A stretch of 64,000 nucleotides of DNA from Curvibacter sp. GTDB lineage: Bacteria; Pseudomonadota; Gammaproteobacteria; Burkholderiales; Burkholderiaceae_C. Below, one piece after another: positions 47,461-57,974 of this stretch. The translations under genes were made by a program, and so were the position numbers. Numbering within the stretch: the stretch's first letter is position 1; every line of letters starts with the position of its first letter. The notes beneath the pieces are model-generated. The model was not told the origin of the DNA, searched no databases, and worked only from the letters and a program-made list of their open reading frames with translations. The stretch is taken from contig JADCGR010000006.1 in the NCBI GenBank assembly GCA_020248905.1, forward strand, positions 1 to 64,000, given 5' to 3'.

Positions 47461-47477
47461 CGCTGGAGCCACACGCT

Positions 47478-48743
47478 TCAAGGACGCTGGCGGATCACGA
47501 GCACCGGCAAATCCAGCGCCTTGATGCGCAGCGCGGCCTGCTCGGCCTCGGCCTGGCGCGTGAACGGCCCGACCCGCACGCGCACGAGCGGGCCCTTGGC
47601 CGTGGTGAAAGTCTCTGCGCCGGCATCCAGGCCCAGCCCCTGCACCTGGGCCAGCGCCCGGCGGGCGTTGTCTTCCTGGGCGTAGGCGCCCACCTGGATC
47701 ACCCACACATAGCGCAAGGGCGAGGCCGGCTCACTGGCTGCCGCTGCGGGCGCCGCCGCCGCCGTCGCCGTCACGGTGGCGCGGGCCTGCGCCGCAGCAT
47801 CGCTGCGCGGGGCCGCTGGCGCACGATCGACGACCGTGATCCGCGCGGCGGGCGGGGTAGCCGGCGTCACTGCGGGTGCGGCGGTTGACGCCACCACGGC
47901 GACGGTGGGCGCCGTTGACGCGGGCCCGGGGAGGGTGGGCTCGGCGCTTGCAGCTGCTGGCACTGCGGCCATGGCCGGCGAAGGCGAGGACACAGGCGAT
48001 GAAGCAGCGGCAGTGACAGCGGGCTTTTCGGGCGCGCTGGCAGATGAGACGGGCGGCGCGGCAGCGGGCGCGGCCCTGCCAGCAGCGGTTGCGGGGGCGC
48101 TAGCGGGGTTGTTGGCGGGAGCGCTAGGAGGGTCAGCCGGGCCGGCAACGGTGCCGGCGACCTGGACACGCTCCTCGCGCGTGGCGAGCTGCGGCCGGTC
48201 AGCACCAGACGAGCGCAGGCCGTTGACCACAATCAAAGCCACCGCCAGCAGCGCGCTGTTTCCCAGGGCCAGCAGCAAGAGACGGCGATTGTCCGGGGCG
48301 TCGGCGGCCAGCACGGTGGCGGCCTGCTTCAGGTCCGGTGTCTGGCGCAGCGTGGCGGAGATCTTCTCGTTGCAGTGCGTGTAGAACCACGCATTGGCGT
48401 ACAGGCCCGGCACGACGAAGGCCAGCGTGAGCAGGAACAGCGAAAGCAGAATGGCACTGGTGTCGGTGTAGTTCAGCACGAGCTTGCCCACGCCAAAGAC
48501 GAGCAGTGCCAGCCCGATCAGGGCGCCAACATACGCCAGGGCCCAGCCCCACATCTTGCGATAGAGCAGCCAGTTGAAGGTGGTCCAGTACGCGGCCCAG
48601 TTCCAGCTGCTGCTGGCCTTGCCCTCGCCATCGAAGCGCGCGAACTGGCGCAGATAGTAGTCCTGGCTGCGCTTTCCGATGGCAGCGCGGTAGAGGTAGG
48701 CGGTGTCGCCCGAGGCTACGGAAGTGGGTGCGGCGGTGGCCAT
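47478..48743 (-). CDS. DUF2628 membrane protein with C-terminal SPOR domain
   Basis: A 421-residue protein. Residues ~1-70 are cytoplasmic (YYLRQFARFDGEGKASSSWN then WAAYWTTFNWLLYRKMWGWA), typical of DUF2628 proteins. Then come three helices (~70-170). A long Ala/Pro/Ser-rich, low-complexity linker (~190-345) leads to a SPOR domain (~350-421: WVIQVGAYAQEDNARRALAQ, VRVRVGPFTRQAEAEQAALR). SPOR domains bind denuded peptidoglycan at division sites. The linker is long enough to cross the periplasm, so a role in sensing or remodelling wall glycan is plausible, unproven. Confidence 0.8.
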   Translation of the reverse strand: MATAAPTSVASGDTAYLYRAAIGKRSQDYYLRQFARFDGEGKASSSWNWAAYWTTFNWLLYRKMWGWALAYVGALIGLALLVFGVGKLVLNYTDTSAILLSLFLLTLAFVVPGLYANAWFYTHCNEKISATLRQTPDLKQAATVLAADAPDNRRLLLLALGNSALLAVALIVVNGLRSSGADRPQLATREERVQVAGTVAGPADPPSAPANNPASAPATAAGRAAPAAAPPVSSASAPEKPAVTAAASSPVSSPSPAMAAVPAAASAEPTLPGPASTAPTVAVVASTAAPAVTPATPPAARITVVDRAPAAPRSDAAAQARATVTATAAAAPAAAASEPASPLRYVWVIQVGAYAQEDNARRALAQVQGLGLDAGAETFTTAKGPLVRVRVGPFTRQAEAEQAALRIKALDLPVLVIRQRP

Positions 48744-49038
48744 CCAGTGTGCCCTGTTGTTGTTCCGAGTCTAAAGCAGGCATGGCCGCATGCAACGCGG
48801 TTTCTTGTGGGTGTGCCACTTATTTGCAACTGAAACTGGCAAAGAAATCGTAGCGAGCGACCCGAGCGCAAGGCGGACGGAGCGCCGCCACTGGAACGTA
48901 GGCTGGAGGTACGCGAGGATGGCGACAACGAAGTTGCGGCGCAGGCTAACTTTCGCGTCGCGAAAGTTAAGCCGAGCGGCCGTAGCCAACACCGCCCAAC
49001 GCAGCGATCGGGCCGCGTAGTAAACCTATTTGCCAGCT
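48744..49038. repeat. Gene-free stretch with dispersed repeat copy 2 and a 23-bp palindrome
   Basis: A 295-bp stretch between the SPOR and recG genes. It holds repeat copy 2 (48974-49020) and a perfect inverted repeat TAACTTTCGCG-T-CGCGAAAGTTA at 48947-48969. Open frames on both strands (for example 48790-49020 plus) lack protein-like composition. It may encode a structured RNA or be a decayed mobile repeat. No gene is supported. Confidence 0.5.
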
Positions 49039-51219
49039 TCAGGCCTTCAGGTAGTCCGTACGGCTGCCAAGCCATCGCGCCACGTGCCGCGCGGCCAGCG
49101 CGGGATGGCGGTCCAACATGACAGGCGCGGCCTCGCGCGCCCAGGCCAGCAGCTCGCTGTCCTGCGCTAGGTCGGCAAAGCGCAACAGGGCTGCCCCCGA
49201 CTGGCGCGCGCCCAGAAACTCGCCCGGCCCACGGATGTCGAGGTCACGTCGTGCGATCTCGAAGCCATCGCTGGTCTCGGCCATGGCCTTGAGGCGCTCG
49301 CGCGCCGTCTCACTCAGGCGCGGGGTATCGCCAGTGGAGTACAGCAGCACACAGGCCGAGGCCGCCGCCCCCCGACCCACCCGCCCGCGCAGCTGGTGCA
49401 GCTGCGAAAGTCCGAAGCGCTCCGCGTGCTCAATGACCATCAGCGTGGCATTGGGTACGTCCACGCCCACCTCGATCACCGTGGTGCTGACTAGCACCCC
49501 CATTCGCCCGCCGACAAAGAGCGACATCACCGCCTTCTTCTCGGCCGCGGGCATGCGTGAATGCAGCAGGCCCACCAGAACGCCGGGCAGCGCCGCACTA
49601 AGCTGCGCATGCGTCTCGGTGGCATTCGTGAGGTCGAACATCTCGCTCTCTTCGATGAGCGGGCAGACCCAGTACACCTGCCGCCCCTGCTCGATCTGGC
49701 CACGGATACGCTGGATCACCTCGTCTCGCCGCTGCTCGGACACCACCTTGGTCACGATGGGGCTGCGCCCCGGCGGCAGCTCGTCGATGGTGGAGACGTC
49801 GAGGTCCGCGTAGTAGCTCATGGCCAGGGTCCGCGGGATCGGCGTGGCCGTCATCATGAGAAGATGAGGCTCGCGCTGCGCGCGCCCCTCAGCTCTCGTT
49901 TTGCTGTGGCTCGCCCCCTCCCCACCCCTCCCCCCGCCTGGGGAGGGGCGATCGGGCTCCTGCGACTTCGAGCGCAGCGCAAGGCGCTGCGCGACGCCGA
50001 AGCGATGCTGCTCGTCGATGATAGCCAGGGCCAGGTTCTGAAACTGCACCTGCTCCTGGATCACCGCATGCGTGCCCACCACCAGGCCAGCCTCGCCGCA
50101 AGCGATGAGGTCCAGCATGGCGGTGCGTTCCCTTTTCTTCTGGCTTCCCGTGAGCCAAGCCACGCGCACGCCCAACGGCTCCAGCCAGGCCACGAGCTTG
50201 CGGAAATGCTGCTCGGCCAGAATCTCGGTAGGCGCCATCAGCGCGCATTGCCAGCCCGCGTCCATGCAGATGGAGGCAGCCAAGGCGGCGACGACGGTCT
50301 TGCCAGAACCCACATCGCCCTGCAGCAGGCGGTGCATGGGCTGGGTCTGCGCGAGATCCGCTGCGATCTCGCGGCACACGCGCTGCTGCGCAGCGGTCAG
50401 CGCGAAGGGCAAGGCAGCGAGTAAATGCTCGTGCAGGGAGCCGGCACCGTCCACACTCAGCACCGGCGCGCGCAGGTGCTCACGCTCGCGGCGCGCCTGC
50501 AACTGCGAGAGCTGCTGGGCCAGCAGTTCCTCGGCCTTGAGGCGCTGCCAGGCAGGATGGGTGTGGTCTTCAAGCTGGGCCAGCGACACATCGGGCGCCG
50601 GTTGGTGAAGGAACGCGAGCGCCTGCCTGAGCGTCCACAGCGGCCGCAGTTTGAGCGTGGCTGCCACCTCGGGCGGCAGGGTATCCGATAGCTCGGCTCG
50701 GTTGAGCCCCGCCAGTACCGCCTTGCGCAGATAGGCCTGGGGCAAGGCGGCCGTCGTGGGGTAGACGGGCGTGAGGGCCTTGGGCAACTCGCCACTGGCC
50801 GCGCGCGTGTAAGGGTGCAAGAGGGTCCAGCCCAGGAAGCCGCCGCGCAGCTCACCACGTGCACGCACGCGGGCTCCGACTGACAGCGCCTTCTGTTGCG
50901 AGGGATAAAAGTTGAAGAAGCGCAGCACACAGCTGTCGGTGCCGTCGTTGAGGGTGACCAGCAATTGACGGCGTGGCCGATAGGCCACTTCGCAGGCGCT
51001 TACTTCGCCCTCGATCTGTACCATCTCGCCCTCCCGCGCATCGGCCAGCTTCACGATACGCGTCTCGTCCTCGTAGCGCAGCGGCAGGTGCAGGGCCAAG
51101 TCGATGTCCCGCCTCAGGTTGAGCTTGTCCAGCGCCCTCTGCGGCGCACTTTTGGCGGCCGGGATCGACTTCTTCTCGGCAGCAGCGGGCTTCGTGGCGG
51201 CTTTGGGGGCGCGGGGCAT
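49039..51219 (-). CDS. recG: ATP-dependent DNA helicase RecG
   Basis: A 726-residue fork-reversal helicase. The N-terminal wedge/OB domain includes EGEVSACEVAYRPRRQLLV. Walker A is LLQGDVGSGKTVVAALAAS, motif II is IIDEQHRFGVAQRLALRSK, motif III is LLMMTATPIPRTLAMSYY. The C-terminal helicase domain has LHSRMPAAEKKAVMSLFVGG and VGVDVPNATLMVIEHAERFG. About 32 extra residues (419-450) lie just after motif II, encoded by a GC-rich element. The standard length is ~690-700. A small N-terminal basic extension (APKAATKPAAAEKK) is also unusual. Repairs stalled replication forks. Confidence 0.94.
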   Translation of the reverse strand: MPRAPKAATKPAAAEKKSIPAAKSAPQRALDKLNLRRDIDLALHLPLRYEDETRIVKLADAREGEMVQIEGEVSACEVAYRPRRQLLVTLNDGTDSCVLRFFNFYPSQQKALSVGARVRARGELRGGFLGWTLLHPYTRAASGELPKALTPVYPTTAALPQAYLRKAVLAGLNRAELSDTLPPEVAATLKLRPLWTLRQALAFLHQPAPDVSLAQLEDHTHPAWQRLKAEELLAQQLSQLQARREREHLRAPVLSVDGAGSLHEHLLAALPFALTAAQQRVCREIAADLAQTQPMHRLLQGDVGSGKTVVAALAASICMDAGWQCALMAPTEILAEQHFRKLVAWLEPLGVRVAWLTGSQKKRERTAMLDLIACGEAGLVVGTHAVIQEQVQFQNLALAIIDEQHRFGVAQRLALRSKSQEPDRPSPGGGRGGEGASHSKTRAEGRAQREPHLLMMTATPIPRTLAMSYYADLDVSTIDELPPGRSPIVTKVVSEQRRDEVIQRIRGQIEQGRQVYWVCPLIEESEMFDLTNATETHAQLSAALPGVLVGLLHSRMPAAEKKAVMSLFVGGRMGVLVSTTVIEVGVDVPNATLMVIEHAERFGLSQLHQLRGRVGRGAAASACVLLYSTGDTPRLSETARERLKAMAETSDGFEIARRDLDIRGPGEFLGARQSGAALLRFADLAQDSELLAWAREAAPVMLDRHPALAARHVARWLGSRTDYLKA
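49870..49965. repeat. GC-rich element inserted in frame in recG
   Basis: About 96 bp encoding SQEPDRPSPGGGRGGEGASH and 12 further residues. The DNA carries CGCCCCCTCCCCACCCCTCC followed by CCCGCCTGGGGAGGGGCG, an inverted repeat of C- and G-runs. It falls between LALRSK and PHLLMMT, adjacent in RecG homologues as I recall them. The frame is kept and no stop is introduced. Confidence 0.7.
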
Positions 51220-51310
51220 GGGCTTATTGTGCGGCAGCGCACCGGGTTATCGGGGCGCGCCCGGCACGGAAACGGGGGCGCGCTTAAGCTGCCGGTCTCG
51301 ATTGAACGCC

Positions 51311-52831
51311 ATGAGCTATCACCTCGTCTGGTTCAAGCGCGACCTGCGCCTGCACGACCACGCCGCTCTGCACGCTGCCAGCAAGCGCGGGCCCGTGCTG
51401 TGCCTGTACATCGTTGAGTTCGGCCTTTGGCAGCAGCCAGATGCCGCGCGCCAGCACTACGAGTTCGTGCGCGAAAGCCTGGCCGATCTGCAGCGCGAGT
51501 TGCAAGCGCGCTCAGGGCATCTGCTCGTGCTGCATGGCGAGGCCACGGAAGCGCTGGCGCGCTTGTGGCAGGCCGCGCCCTTTGACAGCCTGCACAGCCA
51601 CGAAGAAACGGGCAACGGCTGGACCTATGTGCGCGACCAAGCCGTGGCCCGATGGTGCCGCGCCCACGGCGTGCCCTGGCAGGAGGCGCCGCAATTCGGC
51701 GTCGTGCGCGCGCTGCGCAACCGCGACCACTGGCAGGGCGCCTGGGAAGAGTTCATGGGCGCGCCCGTGCTCGACACCCCCGCATTGCGGTTCGCGCCCC
51801 CGCCGCTTGCCACCGAGCCTCTGCTCAGCTACGGTGCCCTGGGGCTGGACCCGCACGACCCGCCGCGACGCCAGCGCGGCGGCCGCACGCTCGGGCTGGC
51901 CGTACTGCGCTCCTTCCTCGGGGAACGGGCACGCCATTACCGCGGTGGCATCTCTTCGCCGTTGACCGCGCCCTCGGCCTGCTCGCGACTCTCGGCCTAC
52001 CTCGCCTGGGGTTGCCTGAGCCTGCGCGAGGTGGTGCAGGCCACGCGCGAGCGCACGGCCTTCAGCGAGGATGCGCGCCTGAACGCCGGCCTGCACGCGT
52101 TCCAGAGCCGGCTTTACTGGCACTGCCACTTCATCCAGAAACTGGAGAGCGAGCCTGCGATCGAGTTCGAGAATATGCATCGCGGTTACAACGGCCTGCG
52201 CGAGGGCGACTTTAACGCCGCGCACTTCGAGGCGCTCACCAACGGCCGCACGGGCTGGCCGCTGGTGGACGCCTGCGTCGCCATGCTGCGCGAGACCGGC
52301 TGGCTCAACTTCCGCATGCGCGCCATGCTGGTCTCGGTGGCAGCCTACCCGCTGTGGCTGCACTGGCGACCGGTGGGCGTATGGCTTGCGACGCAGTTTC
52401 TCGATTACGAGCCCGGCATCCACTGGAGCCAGTTGCAAATGCAATCGGGCACCACCGGCATCAACACCACTCGTGTCTACAACCCGGTGAAGCAGGCGCT
52501 GGACCACGATCCCGGCGGTCGTTTCGTCCGCAAGTGGCTGCCGACGTTGCGGCGTGTGCCCGACAGCTGGCTGCTAGAACCCTGGCGTATGCCCAGATCG
52601 ATGCAGGAAGCCTGCGGCGTGCACCTCGACCGCGAATGGCCGAACCCCTTGGTTGAGCTTGAAGCGGCGACGCGCATAGCCAAACAGCGGCTTTACGAGC
52701 GACGCGGCCAGGCGAGCGTGCGCGCCGCAAAGGCCGACGTGGTGCAGCGGCACGGCTCACGGCGCCGTCCCGAGTCGACTGCCCGCAAGACACCTGCGGC
52801 ACCAGACCAACAGCTGAGCCTTGACTGGTAA
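51311..52831 (+). CDS. Divergent photolyase/cryptochrome-family flavoprotein
   Basis: A 506-residue protein. The N-terminal Rossmann domain (HLVWFKRDLRLHDHAALHAA, residues 4-23) and the C-terminal FAD domain (LSAYLAWGCLSLREV ~228-242, FQSRLYWHCHFIQ, GRTGWPLVDACVAML, WLNFRMRAMLVS) are intact. In class I CPD photolyases the segment WQWAASTG supplies the first electron-transfer tryptophan. Here the aligned residues are SQLQMQSG (373-380), so Leu375 sits where that tryptophan should be. QSGTTGINTTRVYNPVKQ follows. It resembles a separate bacterial clade of photolyase-like proteins, so DNA repair activity is not certain. Between recG (divergent) and queA. Confidence 0.87.
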   Translation: MSYHLVWFKRDLRLHDHAALHAASKRGPVLCLYIVEFGLWQQPDAARQHYEFVRESLADLQRELQARSGHLLVLHGEATEALARLWQAAPFDSLHSHEETGNGWTYVRDQAVARWCRAHGVPWQEAPQFGVVRALRNRDHWQGAWEEFMGAPVLDTPALRFAPPPLATEPLLSYGALGLDPHDPPRRQRGGRTLGLAVLRSFLGERARHYRGGISSPLTAPSACSRLSAYLAWGCLSLREVVQATRERTAFSEDARLNAGLHAFQSRLYWHCHFIQKLESEPAIEFENMHRGYNGLREGDFNAAHFEALTNGRTGWPLVDACVAMLRETGWLNFRMRAMLVSVAAYPLWLHWRPVGVWLATQFLDYEPGIHWSQLQMQSGTTGINTTRVYNPVKQALDHDPGGRFVRKWLPTLRRVPDSWLLEPWRMPRSMQEACGVHLDREWPNPLVELEAATRIAKQRLYERRGQASVRAAKADVVQRHGSRRRPESTARKTPAAPDQQLSLDW

Positions 52832-52915
52832 AGCCCCGCAGCCTGCCCCTGCATCGGACATCGGAGAAAATCGCGTTTTCTGAACTTGGAACGGGTCCGT
52901 CCGGCCCTCAAGCCC

Positions 52916-54043
52916 ATGAGCCACGCCTCTGACGCCGCGCGCGCCTACACCCTCAGCGACTTTGATTTCGACCTACCTGCGGAACTGATTGCCCAGCATC
53001 CCACGGCGGAGCGCAGCGCCTCGCGCCTTCTCGACGGTTGCGGCACCGCCCCCGTGGACCGCATCTTCCGCGAGCTGCCTGCGCTGCTGCAGCCGGGTGA
53101 TCTGCTGGTCTTCAATGACACCAAGGTGGTCAAGGCCCGCCTCTTTGGCCATAAACCAGCCGCCCCCCGAGGCGCTACGGCGCCGCCCCCCCAGGGCGGC
53201 GGGGGCGGCTTGGGGCGGCCCGGCGCTGCCCTCCCCCTGGGCGGCAAGCTCGAACTGCTGGTGGAGCGCGTCCTGCCGGGCCACGAGGTCATCGCGCACA
53301 TGAAGGTCAGCAAGAAGCCGGCTGTGGGCACGGTCCTGCTGATGACGGGTGCTTACACCGCAGAACTGCTGGGCCGCTGGCCGGACGAACACGGACAGCT
53401 CTTCCGGCTGCGCTTCAGCGCGGAGCCCCACCTCATGATGGAGCAGCACGGGCACGTGCCCCTGCCGCCCTATATCGAGCACGATGACAGTGCGGAGGAC
53501 GAATCCCGCTACCAGACCGTGTTTGCAGACAAGCCCGGCTCTGCCGCCGCACCCACAGCCGCTCTGCACTTCGACGAGGGCGTACTCGCAGCCCTGGAGG
53601 CGCGCGGCGTGCAGCGCGCCAACGTCACCCTGCACGTGGGTGCCGGCACCTTCTCACCCGTGAAAACCGAGAACATCGCCGAGCACCGCATGCACAGCGA
53701 GTGGTACGACGTGCCCGCCGCCACGCAAGAAGCGATCGCCGCCACCAAAGCGCGCGGCGGGCGCATCGTTGCCGTGGGGACCACCACCATTCGCACGCTG
53801 GAATCGTGGGCGAAGACGGGCCTGGGCACGGGCGACACCGAGATCTTCATCACCCCGGGCTTTCAGTTCCAGGTGGCGGATCTGCTGATCACCAACTTCC
53901 ATTTACCAAAGTCCACCCTCATGATGCTGGTCAGCGCCTTTGCGGGGTATGAACACATCATGGATCTGTACCGTCACGCGATTGCGCAGCGGTATCGGTT
54001 CTTCAGTTATGGGGATGCGATGGTGTTGGAAAGAGATTCATAG
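52916..54043 (+). CDS. queA: S-adenosylmethionine:tRNA ribosyltransferase-isomerase QueA
   Basis: A 375-residue enzyme that adds the epoxycyclopentane precursor of queuosine to t[43 protein letters not shown] and [12 protein letters not shown] form the N-terminus. [17 protein letters not shown] and [12 protein letters not shown] are C-terminal hallmarks. Family members are ~345-355 residues. The extra ~27 residues (82-108, a Gly/Pro-rich tract) come from a GC-rich element between FGHKP and GGKLELL. Upstream of tgt, the other key queuosine gene, but 2.2 kb and several genes apart. Confidence 0.94.
   Translation: MSHASDAARAYTLSDFDFDLPAELIAQHPTAERSASRLLDGCGTAPVDRIFRELPALLQPGDLLVFNDTKVVKARLFGHKPAAPRGATAPPPQGGGGGLGRPGAALPLGGKLELLVERVLPGHEVIAHMKVSKKPAVGTVLLMTGAYTAELLGRWPDEHGQLFRLRFSAEPHLMMEQHGHVPLPPYIEHDDSAEDESRYQTVFADKPGSAAAPTAALHFDEGVLAALEARGVQRANVTLHVGAGTFSPVKTENIAEHRMHSEWYDVPAATQEAIAATKARGGRIVAVGTTTIRTLESWAKTGLGTGDTEIFITPGFQFQVADLLITNFHLPKSTLMMLVSAFAGYEHIMDLYRHAIAQRYRFFSYGDAMVLERDS
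53159..53239. repeat. GC-rich element inserted in frame in queA
   Basis: About 81 bp encoding [20 protein letters not shown] and further residues. It contains CCGCCCCCCCAGGGCGGCGG, a C-run/G-run inverted repeat. QueA homologues, as remembered, run directly from HKP to a short turn and GGKLELL. The frame is kept and no stop is introduced. Confidence 0.7.
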
Positions 54044-54078
54044 GCTCATAGAGGTAAAGCCAGCGAGCTACGCGCGCC

Positions 54079-54423
54079 GTGCTCGGAGTGCGTGCTGCTT
54101 GGACCGTCGTAGAGCCAGCGGGGTTGCACCTCTCGTAGAAGAATGCCGACGCTGGAGTTGTATCGCACTGGCCCCCAGTTACGAATCGTTCTACGGACAA
54201 GCGGCAGGAAAAGAGACCGACTGGGCCGCAGCCTCAGGGGAACTGCACCTGATGTTCCCCAGCTACTGGCAGCGGTAGAAACGCTGTGCGGTACCCGGGT
54301 CGATTTGATCGCGCTGGACATTCCACTTGCATCGGTACCAATCACTCTACGCCGCGCGGCAGACAGTCTGGTATCCAAAGAGTTTGGCTCGCGATGGTGC
54401 GCGGCCCATAGTCCCAATGCAAT
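54079..54423 (+). pseudogene. Decayed DUF429-family gene
   Basis: The first frame reads VLGVRAAWTVVEPAGLHLS, then TAG, then KNADA. A shift near 54157 gives WSCIALAPSYESFYGQAAGK and ETDWAAASGELH. A further shift near 54249 gives PDVPQLLAAVETLCGTRVDL, IALDIPLASVPITLRRAADS and KEFGSRWCAAHSPNA. Together these match DUF429 proteins (predicted nuclease-like), which normally run ~230 residues. Here the C-terminal half is missing, cut where the Bug-type gene ends. There is one stop and two frameshifts, so it is not functional. This fills the 380-bp gap after queA. Confidence 0.75.
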
Positions 54424-55395
54424 TCACTCCGACTTGATGCCCGCGTGCGCCGCCACACGGGCCCAGCGCACGAGTTCGGAACGCATGAAATCGGTGGCCT
54501 GATCGGGATTGAGGAAAACGAAGTCAAAGCCCATGCCTTCGAGCTTGGCGCGCGTCTCGGGCTGCCTGAGGACCTGGGTGTAAGCGGCGTGCAGGCGTTT
54601 GACCACGGCTGGCGGTGTATCAGCCGGTGCATAGAGCGCAAACCAGTTGGAAACCTCGGCGCCGGGATAGCCAGACTCGATGAGCGTGGGCGTTTGCGGC
54701 AGCTCGCGATGGCGCTCGCGCGCGGCCACGGCCAGCACACGGATACGACCCTGCTTGATGAAGGGCAGCGCGTTCTGCAGCGGGCTGAACATGTAGTCAA
54801 GCTGGCCGCTGGCCAGGTCGGCCATAGCCTGCGATTGCCCACGGTAGGGCACGTGGTTGGCGCTGGTGCCCGCCAGCTGGTTGAAGTACTCGGCCGTGAG
54901 ATGCTGCGAGCTACCCATGCCCGCCGAGCCGTAATTGAGCGCGCCGGGCTTGCTGCGCGCCAGCTCCACGAACTCTTTGACGCTCGTGGCCTTGACCGAA
55001 GAGTGCACGACCAGGGCGACGTCAGTCTGGCCGACCAGGGCGATCGTCTGGAAGTCCTTGAGCAGGTCGTAGGGCAGCTTGCGGTATACCGCCACGTTGG
55101 TGGCGATGGTGCTGGGCGAGAACAGCAGGGTGTAGCCGTCGGCCTTGGCCTTGGCCACGTATTCCACACCGATGTTGCCGCCCGCGCCGGTGCGGTTTTC
55201 TACCACCACCGGCTGGCCCAGCAACTCGCTCACCTTCTGGCCCACGGTACGCGCCATGACGTCGGTGCCGCCACCGGCGGACACGGGCACGATGAGCTGG
55301 ATGGGGCGCTGCGGGTAAGTCTGCGCGCTGGCGCCAACCAGCAGGGTGAGGCCCAGTGTCAGGCCAGTGAGGAATTGACGGGCGGCGCTGGTCAT
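54424..55395 (-). CDS. Bug-family substrate-binding protein, second copy
   Basis: A 323-residue periplasmic protein starting at 55395 behind AGGAGAC. The signal peptide is RQFLTGLTLGLTLLVGASAQ. The mature N-terminus YPQRPIQLIVPVSAGGGTDV is the Bug signature, then GQPVVVENRTGAGGNIGVEY and KADGYTLLFSPSTI. It binds a small carboxylate for a TctAB-type permease encoded elsewhere. It is divergent from a class II aldolase-family gene with only 78 bp between starts, so they probably share a regulator and a substrate pathway. The 5' part of the shared region has no obvious palindrome. Confidence 0.9.
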   Translation of the reverse strand: MTSAARQFLTGLTLGLTLLVGASAQTYPQRPIQLIVPVSAGGGTDVMARTVGQKVSELLGQPVVVENRTGAGGNIGVEYVAKAKADGYTLLFSPSTIATNVAVYRKLPYDLLKDFQTIALVGQTDVALVVHSSVKATSVKEFVELARSKPGALNYGSAGMGSSQHLTAEYFNQLAGTSANHVPYRGQSQAMADLASGQLDYMFSPLQNALPFIKQGRIRVLAVAARERHRELPQTPTLIESGYPGAEVSNWFALYAPADTPPAVVKRLHAAYTQVLRQPETRAKLEGMGFDFVFLNPDQATDFMRSELVRWARVAAHAGIKSE

Positions 55396-55473
55396 GGTGT
55401 CTCCTGTAATGCTTGTTGGCGTTCGCTCTAAGATGATAGTCATACCTACCCACTCCGCAACACGGAGGCACTC

Positions 55474-57463
<1,990 letters not shown>

Positions 57464-57507
57464 CGATCAGCGCGAAAGATTTTTCCGCGCTCCTGTAAGA
57501 ATTTCGA

Positions 57508-57537
57508 CCCCGGCTGCGACTGACCCTTCAGCCGGGG
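57508..57537 (+). promoter_or_regulatory. Hairpin in the leader of the thioredoxin-CcdA-sigma cluster
   Basis: CCCCGGCTG and CAGCCGGGG form a 9-bp stem with a 12-base loop between tgt and the thioredoxin-like gene. Just before it is TGTAAGAATTTCG (57494-57506), which could be a -35-like element for an ECF sigma factor. The assignment is a guess. The hairpin could instead be the end of the tgt transcript. Confidence 0.35.
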
Positions 57538-57575
57538 CCGAAGGGCGGCTCCGCACCCCTGAACGGAGACCGACC

Positions 57576-57956
57576 ATGTCCATCCTGCGCATCGTCCTGG
57601 CCGCCCTGGCCTTCACCCTGAGCTTGGGCGCCGCCGCGCTCGAGATTCGTCCCTACAGCGCGGCCGCGCTGCTGGCAGCCCAGCAGGCCGGCCAGCCCGT
57701 GGCCCTGCACTTCCATGCCGACTGGTGCCCCACCTGCCGTTCGCAGGAAAAGACCTTCCAGTCCTTCAAGGACGATGCCAAGCTGCCCATGACGCTGCTG
57801 GTAGTCAACTACGACCAGGAGCGCGAGCTCAAGCGCCAGCTCAAGGTGCGCGCCCAGTCCACGCTCGTGGTCTACCGCGGCGCGCAGGAGACGCGCCGTT
57901 CGGGCGGCGAGACGGACGCTGCGGCGCTGCGCGCCACCCTGGCCTCGGCCCTATGA
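57576..57956 (+). CDS. Periplasmic thioredoxin-like protein
   Basis: A 126-residue protein with a Sec signal peptide (ILRIVLAALAFTLSLGAAAL) and a thioredoxin fold. The active site is FHADWCPTCRSQEKTF at ~46-61 (CPTC). A cis-Pro loop is expected near STLVVYRG but no proline is seen there, which departs from classic thioredoxins. Its electron donor is probably the CcdA-like protein encoded 18 bp downstream. It may reduce disulfides on periplasmic or cytochrome-maturation targets. Confidence 0.85.
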   Translation: MSILRIVLAALAFTLSLGAAALEIRPYSAAALLAAQQAGQPVALHFHADWCPTCRSQEKTFQSFKDDAKLPMTLLVVNYDQERELKRQLKVRAQSTLVVYRGAQETRRSGGETDAAALRATLASAL

Positions 57957-57974
57957 AGCGCGAGAGCCACAGCC

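Noticed and set aside
48771-48992. A 73-codon minus-strand frame between the SPOR gene and recG.
   Set aside because: Covers the palindrome and dispersed repeat, and an open frame exists on the opposite strand too. Composition is not protein-like.
57508-57537. A preQ1 or other riboswitch between tgt and the thioredoxin-like gene.
   Set aside because: Only a simple hairpin is seen. No conserved preQ1 aptamer sequence is present, and the downstream gene is unrelated to queuosine.
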